This document shows, piece by piece, positions 34,185 through 41,463 of a stretch of DNA of 64,000 bases; positions within the stretch are counted from its first letter, which is position 1; the number at the start of each line of letters is the position of its first letter. The stretch comes from Halomonas sp. KAO (GTDB lineage: Bacteria > Pseudomonadota > Gammaproteobacteria > Pseudomonadales > Halomonadaceae), in the NCBI RefSeq assembly GCF_015595025.1, contig NZ_JADNRL010000026.1, positions 311,334 through 375,333 on the forward strand, read 5' to 3'. A program made the position numbers and the translations under genes. The notes beneath the pieces were generated by a model that saw only the letters and a list, made by a program, of their open reading frames with translations, searched no databases and was not told where the DNA came from.

Positions 34185-35873
34185 TCAGGAGCTCGTCGCC
34201 CCAGGCTTCATTTCGCCGGCGGATACCGTTCGGACATCCCCCTCCTCGCTGACCTTGAGTTCCACATTGGGATCGGGGTCGTTAACCACCATCTCCAGCT
34301 CCCTGGTCGCCCTGTCGCGACTGCGCAGGCGCCGTATGGTGTTCACGATCATCAGGATGATCACGATGGAGAAGGGGAAGGCGCCGATGATGGTCCCGGT
34401 CTGGACCGTATCGACCACCCCACTGCCCCCCAGGGTGAGCAGTATCGTCGCCACCGCGCCGATGCTGAGCACCAGGACCACGCGGAACCAGGCGCCTGCA
34501 CGCTTCGGTGCGGAAACGAAGTCCGCCAGGGCGTAGGTGCCGGCATCCAGCGATGTGACGTAGTAGGTCGCCACCAGTACCGTTGCCACCACCAGCAGCA
34601 AGCTGCCGATCACCGGTATGGACTCCAGCATCGCAAACAGCCCGCTGGCGACATCCGCATTCACCGCATCGGAGATGCCACGACCACTCTTGTCGTCGTA
34701 ATAGATCGCTGCGGAACCGAGAACACCGATCCAGAGCATGACGATAAAGGAGGGAATGATGGTGACACCGATAACGAATTCACGCAGCGTGCGACCCCGC
34801 GAGATCCTGGCGATAAAGCCGGCCACGAAGGGGGAGAAGGCGATCACCCAGCACCAGATGAAGACGGTCCACCAGCCATTCCAGCTCTGCTGCCAGGAGG
34901 TCAGCGGCTCGGCCGTACTCGGAGCATCGGTCCAGAAACTCATGGGAACGAAGTTCGTGAAGTAGGAGCCGAAGGTCTGGGTGATATTGGAGATGATGAA
35001 CAGCGTCGGCCCGAAGATGAAGGCGGCCACCACCAGCACCACACTCAGGATCGAGTTCGTCTCACTGATCAGGCGCATCCCCTTGCTGATGCCGAAGAAG
35101 GCCGAGATCGCCGCGGCGGTACCCAGGCCCACGATGACAAACAGCCAGATGGTGGGCCCCGAAGTCACACCGGTAAATGACGTGAGACCCGCGGTGAACT
35201 GCATCGCCGCGAAGGCAAAAGAGGTAGAGAGCCCCAGGATGGTTGCCATGATCGCCAGCAGCTCGACGACCACGCCGGCACCGCCACGCGCCCAACGCGG
35301 CAGCAGATCCACCGTCGCCTCGCGGAAGGTCAGGGTCTTGCCCAGGTTGTGGTGCGAATAAGCGAGACATACCGCCACGACGCAGTACATGGCCCAGGCG
35401 GTGAAGCCCCAGTGGAAATAGGCCCAGACGATACCACCGCCCGCCACATTACCTTCCATTGCCTCGAAGACCGGGCTGGAGTCACGCAGCATGATGGGCT
35501 CGGCCACCGACCAGAAGATCAGGCCGATCCCCTGGCCGCAGGCGAACAGCATCGAGTACCAGGCGAAGTTGCTGTACTCGGCCTTCGCCTTGGGGCCGCC
35601 CAGCCTGACCCGGCTTCCGACCTTGCTGAACACCAGCCAGCCGCATACCGCGACGGCAAAGAGAGAATAGAGGATAAACAGCCAGGTGAAGCCACCCGTG
35701 ACATAGGTCCTCATGTCGAAGATGACTGAGGCAACACCATCGGGGTTTCCAAGCACCATCAGGATCAGCGCAATGATGGCGATGGGAGGCGCAAACTGGA
35801 TGACCAGTCGCCCGAAGGGGGGAAGGTCTCGTCCCGTGAATCGTGGGATCGTGACCGGTTCTTTATCTGACAT
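34185..35873 (-). CDS. BCCT-family transporter of the creatinine module
   Basis: A 562-residue symporter with the BCCT core MLFACGQGIGLIFWSVAEP and the Trp box WNGWWTVFIWCWVIAFSPFV followed by AGFIARISRGRTLREF. It is only moderately similar to the first BCCT gene. It precedes creatininase and creatinase in the module, with 83 bp to the creatininase start, and reads in the same direction. Creatine, a zwitterionic guanidino acid, or glycine betaine would fit. It has a charged C-terminal tail (RRLRSRDRATRELEM) that could serve osmosensing. Confidence 0.9.
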   Translation of the reverse strand: MSDKEPVTIPRFTGRDLPPFGRLVIQFAPPIAIIALILMVLGNPDGVASVIFDMRTYVTGGFTWLFILYSLFAVAVCGWLVFSKVGSRVRLGGPKAKAEYSNFAWYSMLFACGQGIGLIFWSVAEPIMLRDSSPVFEAMEGNVAGGGIVWAYFHWGFTAWAMYCVVAVCLAYSHHNLGKTLTFREATVDLLPRWARGGAGVVVELLAIMATILGLSTSFAFAAMQFTAGLTSFTGVTSGPTIWLFVIVGLGTAAAISAFFGISKGMRLISETNSILSVVLVVAAFIFGPTLFIISNITQTFGSYFTNFVPMSFWTDAPSTAEPLTSWQQSWNGWWTVFIWCWVIAFSPFVAGFIARISRGRTLREFVIGVTIIPSFIVMLWIGVLGSAAIYYDDKSGRGISDAVNADVASGLFAMLESIPVIGSLLLVVATVLVATYYVTSLDAGTYALADFVSAPKRAGAWFRVVLVLSIGAVATILLTLGGSGVVDTVQTGTIIGAFPFSIVIILMIVNTIRRLRSRDRATRELEMVVNDPDPNVELKVSEEGDVRTVSAGEMKPGATSS

Positions 35874-35956
35874 CTTGATACCTCGCTATTATTGTACTTG
35901 GCATCATCCCTGACATCTCAGGGCCCCGAGGGTAGTTCGGAGCCCATGACAGTGAA

Positions 35957-36715
35957 TCAGTTCAAGTGCGATACGATTCCCGATATACACTCCTCGAGGA
36001 TCATTTCTCCCTTCTCCGGCGTCGAATTGAGCGGAGAAGACAGGGTCCCGGACGGTGCTACCCAGGAAGGGTCGGGGGGAAAGACATCATAGGGAGGGAA
36101 GGTGGCCGGCTCCACGTCGACGGCCTTCGACATGTCGACGAGTTCAGGGTGAAGCTTGAGCATGATGGACGTCTCCAGCACACCGCCATGCTCAACGGCC
36201 CAGCCTGTGAAGCCGTCGGGGAATACCTTCTCGATGGTCTCCTCGCTGATGAAGTCCCAGTAGGAGAGCAGATAGATCTTGATCGAAATACCTTCTCCCT
36301 TGCACTTGTTGACCAGCCTGTCGGCGGCCTCACAGAGGTGCATGGAGTTCTCGAAGTGACCATTGATCAGGATGAATTCGCGATTGCCATGGTTGACATA
36401 GGCCTGCAGCACATCGAATACATAGTTCTCAAGCGAAGCGCCCGATACGCAGGTTGTGCCGGGAAAGAAGTTGCCTCCCCCGGATTTTACCTGTGACTTG
36501 TATCCATAGCTGATGGCGGGCGCTACCAGCATGTTGTTGCTTCTTTCCGCCACCTTCTCGCCAATATGGCTGGGAATCAACACATCGGGATTAAGCGACA
36601 TATGAGGCCCATGTTGTTCGATGGCCCCCACCGGGAGGATGATTCTGCACTGACCATTTTCCGTCAGCGACTTGTAGGTTACCCAGTCAAGGTTCTCTAT
36701 CTTGACACTGCTCAT
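35957..36715 (-). CDS. crnA: Creatininase (creatinine amidohydrolase)
   Basis: A 252-residue enzyme interconverting creatinine and creatine. The metal-binding residues line up with Pseudomonas creatininase: E33 and H35 in VGAIEQHGPHM, D44 in LNPDVLIP, and H120 and E122 in NGHFENSM. The substrate-loop features SGGGNFFPGTT and FTGWAVEHGGVLETSIML are also those of creatininase rather than other family members. It lies 65 bp from creatinase, with a hairpin in the gap. Together the two genes convert creatinine to sarcosine and urea. Length is typical. Confidence 0.9.
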   Translation of the reverse strand: MSSVKIENLDWVTYKSLTENGQCRIILPVGAIEQHGPHMSLNPDVLIPSHIGEKVAERSNNMLVAPAISYGYKSQVKSGGGNFFPGTTCVSGASLENYVFDVLQAYVNHGNREFILINGHFENSMHLCEAADRLVNKCKGEGISIKIYLLSYWDFISEETIEKVFPDGFTGWAVEHGGVLETSIMLKLHPELVDMSKAVDVEPATFPPYDVFPPDPSWVAPSGTLSSPLNSTPEKGEMILEECISGIVSHLN

Positions 36716-36743
36716 CTCGTTTCTCCCCGCACGCTATCGTCAA

Positions 36744-36767
36744 GAAGGGGGAGCAGAGCTCCCCCTT
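36744..36767 (-). terminator. Hairpin between creatinase and creatininase genes
   Basis: AAGGGGGAG-CAGAG-CTCCCCCTT: a nine-base-pair stem in the 65 bp gap. On the minus strand it follows the creatinase stop at 36781. It may reduce read-through into creatininase or protect the creatinase mRNA end. Confidence 0.55.
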
Positions 36768-36780
36768 TGTCGTTAAAACA

Positions 36781-37989
36781 TTACTTGATGATATTGTGCT
36801 CCGGGCCATACGGGAAGCCGGTGATATTATCGGCCCCGTGCTCGTTGACCACCAGGATATCGTGCTCGCGATAGCCGCCGGCACCCGGCAGGCCCTCCGG
36901 TACGGTGATCATCGGCTCCATGGAGACCACCATGTTGGGCTCGATCACTGTCTCGATGTCCTCGCGCAGCTCCAGACCCGCCTCGCGGCCGTAGTAGTGG
37001 CTCAGGGTGCCGAAGGAGTGGCCGTAACCGAAGGTGCGGTACTTGAGCAGGTCGTGCTTGGCGAAGATCTCGTTGAGCTCATGGGCGATGTCACAGCAAC
37101 GCACGCCAGGCTTGATCAGCTCCTGACCGCGGCGGTGCACCTCGCAGTTCACCTCCCACAGACGCAGGTGCTCGTCGGAGGCATGGCCGAGGAACATGGT
37201 GCGCTCCAGGGCAGTGTAGTAGCCGGAGATCATCGGGAAGGTGTTCAGGCTGAGGATATCACCGGGCTGCACGCGGCGACTGGTCACCGGGTTGTGGGCA
37301 CCGTCGGTGTTGATACCGGACTGGAACCACACCCAGGTATCCATCAGCTCGCTGTTGGGGTAGGTCTTGGCGATCTCGCGCACCATGGCGGCCTGACCGG
37401 CCAACGACACCTCGTACTCCGGCACGCCGGCATAGATGGCATCGCGCACGGCAACGCCGCCCACGTCGGCGATGCGAGCGCCCTGGCGAATCAGCGCGAT
37501 CTCCTCGTCGGACTTGACCATGCGCATCTGCATGGTGGGCACGCCGGCGTCGACCAGTTCGACATCACCCAGCGCATCGAGGAGCTTCTGCTTGTTCTGC
37601 AGCGTCATATGGTCGTACTCGACGCCGACGCGACGCTTGCCTTCGCAGAGCTGTTTGACGGCCTTGAAGAAGTTGTCCTTCTGCCAGTCGGTGTAGACGA
37701 TGTTGTCGCCCAGACGATTGCGGCGATAGGGCTGACCGCCGTCGATGTTGGCGGTCACGGTGGTGAAGCTGTCCTGGGTCACCACCAGGCCGTAGTCGCG
37801 GCCGAACTTGCAGTAGACGAAGTCACTGAAGTAGTTGATGTTGTGATAGGAGGTCAGCACGACAGCATCGACCTCGTTCTTCGTCATGTAGTCGCGCAGG
37901 CGAGCGAGGCGCCCCTTCATCTCGTTATCGGAGAACGTCGGTACCACTTTCTCGCCGTTGGGAATCTCGATCAGTGACGGCAGTTGCAT
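36781..37989 (-). CDS. creA: Creatinase (creatine amidinohydrolase)
   Basis: A 402-residue pita-bread (M24-fold) enzyme that hydrolyses creatine to sarcosine and urea without metal. The catalytic residues fall at exactly the Pseudomonas putida positions: H232 in NTDGAHNPVTSR, E262 in YYTALERTMF and E358 in VVSMEPMI. The length (403 in P. putida) agrees. It is first in the minus-strand run creatinase, creatininase, BCCT. Its product sarcosine joins the output of the dimethylglycine pathway, although no sarcosine oxidase or urease is in this window. Confidence 0.95.
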   Translation of the reverse strand: MQLPSLIEIPNGEKVVPTFSDNEMKGRLARLRDYMTKNEVDAVVLTSYHNINYFSDFVYCKFGRDYGLVVTQDSFTTVTANIDGGQPYRRNRLGDNIVYTDWQKDNFFKAVKQLCEGKRRVGVEYDHMTLQNKQKLLDALGDVELVDAGVPTMQMRMVKSDEEIALIRQGARIADVGGVAVRDAIYAGVPEYEVSLAGQAAMVREIAKTYPNSELMDTWVWFQSGINTDGAHNPVTSRRVQPGDILSLNTFPMISGYYTALERTMFLGHASDEHLRLWEVNCEVHRRGQELIKPGVRCCDIAHELNEIFAKHDLLKYRTFGYGHSFGTLSHYYGREAGLELREDIETVIEPNMVVSMEPMITVPEGLPGAGGYREHDILVVNEHGADNITGFPYGPEHNIIK

Positions 37990-38223
37990 GTTGTTATCTC
38001 CTCTTGTGTCAACGGAATCGTCATACCAGCCAGGCGTTTCCGGCCTCTGATGCCGGTATCGGGACGCCCCTCGCTTGCCATGTTGTACGGGTTACTGCTG
38101 GTACGAATGACTATGGCCAGACACCTTCCGTTGCACCAATGACTAGTGCAAATCCTCCCATTAGCGAGCGAAATACGTTTTATATTCAGTTGGTTGACAG
38201 ACAGGAGGAGCCTTCAAGACTCC

Positions 38224-39291
38224 TCAGCACATATACAGCCCACTCTCCTCCAGCGACATGACGCGCCCACATCGACTCGGTGCATAGCCCGGCAGTGTTT
38301 CCACTGTATGCTGGAATTCGTCACTACCGAGCACCTCGAGTAGGCGCTCGAAACGCGGCTCCATCAGACTACGATGGTGGCAGACCAGCAGGTAGTCTTC
38401 CTGCGCCAACGGCACGAAGTCGAGCCCGAACCGCCGAGCCGCGGCCTCCACTCCAAAGCCAATATCGGCCATGCCGGCAGCTACATAGGCGGCCACCGCC
38501 GAGTGGGTGTATTCCTCGAGCTCATAGCCCTGGATGAGTGCTGGCTGAATATCTGCTTCTGCCAACAGTCCATCGAGTAAGGCACGCGTACCTGACGCCC
38601 TCTGGCGGTTAATGAAGCGTATAGCCTCTCCTGCCAGCTCTCCTATGTTATGAACCCCTTTGGGGTTCCCCGGTGCCACTATTAGCCCCTGGCGGCGAGC
38701 GATAAAGCCGATCAGGCGATGGCTGCGCGGCTTGAGCAAACTCCGATAGTCACGACTGACTCTCCCCCCCATTTCGCCGCGGGGCAAGTGGAAGCCAGCT
38801 AGATCGCAGGCACCGCGATTGAGCGCCGTCAGCGCCTCCCGTGGGCTGCAATACTGCAGATCGAGGCGCAGATCCTCGAGATGCTCGGGGAGCAGCTCCA
38901 CCGCATAACCGTGGCTGGCATGCAGGCGCAACACCGGCTGCACACCCTCCAGGGCCTGCTGGATGGCCAGGTTGAGCTCTGATCCCAGGCTGTCCAGCTG
39001 GGGTCCGAGACGGGCGATCACCCGCTGCTCGGCCCACAGTAGCTTCTCGCCCAGCGGCGAGAGCCGTGCCCCCCGCCCCCGTTCGAGCTCAACCAGGACG
39101 ACACCAAAGAACTCTCCCCAGCGCTGGAGCAGGTTCCAGGCGTGGCGATAGGAGACTCCTGCCGTCTCGGCGGCCCGGGTCAACTTGCCATGCCGATGTA
39201 TTGCCTCGAGCAGCGCGAAGAGCTTGGGATCGAGCTGATTGCCGGCTTCGTCACTGAAGCGCCAGGCCGGCGTGATCCGGATACGTTTCAT
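38224..39291 (-). CDS. ModE-like HTH regulator with periplasmic-binding-type domain, divergent from fds
   Basis: A 355-residue regulator. Residues about 20-85 form a LysR/ModE-type winged helix (KLFALLEAIHRHGKLTRAAE, then GVSYRHAWNLLQRWGEFFG). Residues about 115-340 form a molybdate-binding-protein-like domain (VLRLHASHGYAVELLPEHLE, RFINRQRASGTRALLDGLL, and AVAAYVAAGMADIGFGVEAA). Proteins with this pairing often respond to molybdate or a related oxyanion or cofactor. It is divergent from fdsG with 124 bp between starts, so it probably controls the molybdenum formate dehydrogenase. Whether it senses formate or molybdenum status cannot be read from sequence. Confidence 0.82.
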   Translation of the reverse strand: MKRIRITPAWRFSDEAGNQLDPKLFALLEAIHRHGKLTRAAETAGVSYRHAWNLLQRWGEFFGVVLVELERGRGARLSPLGEKLLWAEQRVIARLGPQLDSLGSELNLAIQQALEGVQPVLRLHASHGYAVELLPEHLEDLRLDLQYCSPREALTALNRGACDLAGFHLPRGEMGGRVSRDYRSLLKPRSHRLIGFIARRQGLIVAPGNPKGVHNIGELAGEAIRFINRQRASGTRALLDGLLAEADIQPALIQGYELEEYTHSAVAAYVAAGMADIGFGVEAAARRFGLDFVPLAQEDYLLVCHHRSLMEPRFERLLEVLGSDEFQHTVETLPGYAPSRCGRVMSLEESGLYMC

Positions 39292-39309
39292 ATGAAGTAA
39301 CTTTCATAT
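39286..39309. promoter_or_regulatory. Repeated TTTCATAT motifs in the fds divergent promoter
   Basis: TTTCATATGAA (39286-39296, itself palindromic) and TTTCATAT (39302-39309) form a 16-base-spaced direct repeat. The region overlaps the first codons of the regulator gene. A related TTTCATGC lies at 39378-39385, about 35 bp upstream of fdsG. Autoregulatory operators are inferred. Confidence 0.4.
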
Positions 39310-39415
39310 TTTGTCATTGAGACACCGATGCTAGCTTTATTGCGACCGTGACGCACGCGCCACCTCAATATATGCACTTTCATGCATAACTAATCAATAA
39401 CGATCAGGTGACCCA

Positions 39416-39910
39416 ATGAGCGCTTCCTCCGACTGGACGCCGCAGCTGATTCAGGCCGAAGTCGACGCCCTGAAGCACAAGCCCGGTGCCCTGCTACCGA
39501 TCTTGCACGCCATTCAGGACCGCTTTGGCTTCGTGCCCGAGGGGGCGGTGCCGATTATTGCGGAGTCTCTGGGCCAGACCCGCGCTGAAGTGCATGGGGT
39601 GCTCAGCTTCTACCATCACTTTCGCATCACGCCCCCCGGCAGCCACGTGGTCCAAGTCTGTCGCGCCGAGGCCTGCCAGGCGGTGGGGGCCCGCGCCCTG
39701 GAGGCCCATGCCAGGACCCGCCTGGGCGTCGATTTCCACCAGACCACCCGCGACCGGGAGATCACTCTCGAAGCGGTCTACTGCCTGGGTAACTGCGCCT
39801 GTGGCCCTTCGGTTCGCGTCGACGACGAGGTGCGTGGCCGGGTCACCCCCGAGGCCTTCGATGCGCTAGTCGACGAGCTGCGCACCCGGCCCCTGGAGGT
39901 GATCGCATGA
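39416..39910 (+). CDS. fdsG: NAD-dependent formate dehydrogenase gamma subunit (2Fe-2S, NuoE-like)
   Basis: A 164-residue NuoE-type subunit. It binds one 2Fe-2S cluster through C-x4-C (VCRAEACQ) and C-x3-C (YCLGNCACGPSV). An N-terminal helical part (LLPILHAIQDRFGFVPEGAV) is standard for the family. It is the first gene of fdsGBA-fdhD-fdsD; its stop overlaps the fdsB start as ATGA. The soluble enzyme oxidises formate to CO2 with NAD. Confidence 0.93.
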   Translation: MSASSDWTPQLIQAEVDALKHKPGALLPILHAIQDRFGFVPEGAVPIIAESLGQTRAEVHGVLSFYHHFRITPPGSHVVQVCRAEACQAVGARALEAHARTRLGVDFHQTTRDREITLEAVYCLGNCACGPSVRVDDEVRGRVTPEAFDALVDELRTRPLEVIA

Positions 39911-41463
39911 GCGTTCGAGTCTTCGTCCCCCGCGAGACCACCGCCCTCTCCCTGGGCGCCGACGCGGTCGCCGCCCGACTCAAAATCGAGGCCCACGCCC
40001 GCGGAAAAGCCTTCACCCTGGTGCGTAATGGTTCCCGTGGCCTGGCCTGGCTCGAACCCCTCGTCGAGGTCGAGACTCCGGCCGGCCGCGTCGCCTACGG
40101 TCCGGTGTCACCTGACGACGTGCCGACGCTACTCGACGCTGGCCTGCTCGAGGGCCACGACGCCCACCCGCTAGCCCTGGGGCTGACCGAGGCGATCCCC
40201 TATCTGGAACGCCAGCAGCGTCTGACCTTCTCGCGCATCGGCGTCACCGATCCGGTCTCGATTGACGACTATCGGGCCCTCAACGGCTTTCACGGCCTCG
40301 AGACAGCGCTCGCCCTCGAGCCACAGGACATCGTCGAAGAGATAAAGGCCTCCGGCCTACGTGGTCGCGGCGGTGCAGCCTTTCCCACCGGCATCAAGTG
40401 GCAGACGGTGCTCGATACCTCGGCGGACCAGAAATACATCGTCTGCAATGCCGACGAGGGCGATTCCGGTACCTTCGCCGATCGCTTGGTGATGGAGTGC
40501 GATCCCTACCAGTTGATCGAAGGGATGACCATTGCCGGGCTCGCCGTGGGAGCCACCCAAGGCTATATCTATCTACGCTCCGAATACCCGCTGGCCAAGC
40601 AAGTTCTCGACGAGGCTATCGCCCGCGCCGAGGAAGCCGGCTACCTAGGCTACAATCTCCAGGGCAGCGGCCGGGCCTTCCATCTGGAGGTGCGCCTTGG
40701 TGCCGGCGCCTACATCTGCGGCGAGGAGACCTCACTGCTGGAAAGCCTCGAGGGCAAGCGCGGCCTGGTGCGTTTCAAGCCACCGCTGCCGGCTATTGAA
40801 GGGCTGTTCGGCCGCCCCACCGTGGTCAACAATGTGCTGTCACTGGCCGCCATCCCCTTCATCCTCGCCGAGGGGGCCGAGGCCTACGCCAATCACGGCA
40901 TGGGCCGCTCTCGCGGCACCCTGGCGCTGCAACTGGCCGGCAATGTCAAGCGCGGCGGCCTGGTGGAGCTGGCCTTCGGTATCACCCTGCGCACGCTGAT
41001 GGAGGAGTTCGGCGGCGGCACCCTTACCGGCCGGCCGTTGCGCGCCGTCCAGGTCGGCGGCCCACTGTGCGCCTACCTGCCCGAAAGCCAGTGGGACCTG
41101 CCGCTGGACTATGAAACCTTCGCCGAGGTCGGCGCAGGCGTCGGACACGGTGGTGTGGTGATGTTCGACGACAGCGTGGACATGGCCGAGCAGGCCCGCT
41201 TCTCGATGGAATTCTGCAAAGTGGAATCCTGCGGCAAGTGCACGCCCTGTCGCATCGGCTCGACCCGCGGTGTGGAGGTCATCGACCGCATCCGTGCCGG
41301 TGAGAACCGCGATGCCAACCTCAAACTGCTCGACGAGCTGTGCGAGACCATGGAGGACGGTTCGCTTTGCGCCATGGGCGGCATGACCCCCTTCCCGGTG
41401 CAGAGCGCCCTGAAACACTTCCCCGACGACTTCCAGCGCACGCCGGAAGGAGACCGCTCATGA
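39907..41463 (+). CDS. fdsB: NAD-dependent formate dehydrogenase beta subunit (NADH-binding, NuoF-like)
   Basis: A 518-residue diaphorase subunit. The N-terminus is a thioredoxin-like extension. The FMN/NAD region has LRGRGGAAFPTGIKW and GAGAYICGEETSLLESLEGK. The C-terminal 4Fe-4S site is ESCGKCTPCRIGSTRG with a later Cys in EDGSLCAMGG. It takes electrons from FdsA and reduces NAD. ATGA overlaps on both sides show tight coupling with fdsG and fdsA. Confidence 0.94.
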   Translation: MSVRVFVPRETTALSLGADAVAARLKIEAHARGKAFTLVRNGSRGLAWLEPLVEVETPAGRVAYGPVSPDDVPTLLDAGLLEGHDAHPLALGLTEAIPYLERQQRLTFSRIGVTDPVSIDDYRALNGFHGLETALALEPQDIVEEIKASGLRGRGGAAFPTGIKWQTVLDTSADQKYIVCNADEGDSGTFADRLVMECDPYQLIEGMTIAGLAVGATQGYIYLRSEYPLAKQVLDEAIARAEEAGYLGYNLQGSGRAFHLEVRLGAGAYICGEETSLLESLEGKRGLVRFKPPLPAIEGLFGRPTVVNNVLSLAAIPFILAEGAEAYANHGMGRSRGTLALQLAGNVKRGGLVELAFGITLRTLMEEFGGGTLTGRPLRAVQVGGPLCAYLPESQWDLPLDYETFAEVGAGVGHGGVVMFDDSVDMAEQARFSMEFCKVESCGKCTPCRIGSTRGVEVIDRIRAGENRDANLKLLDELCETMEDGSLCAMGGMTPFPVQSALKHFPDDFQRTPEGDRS

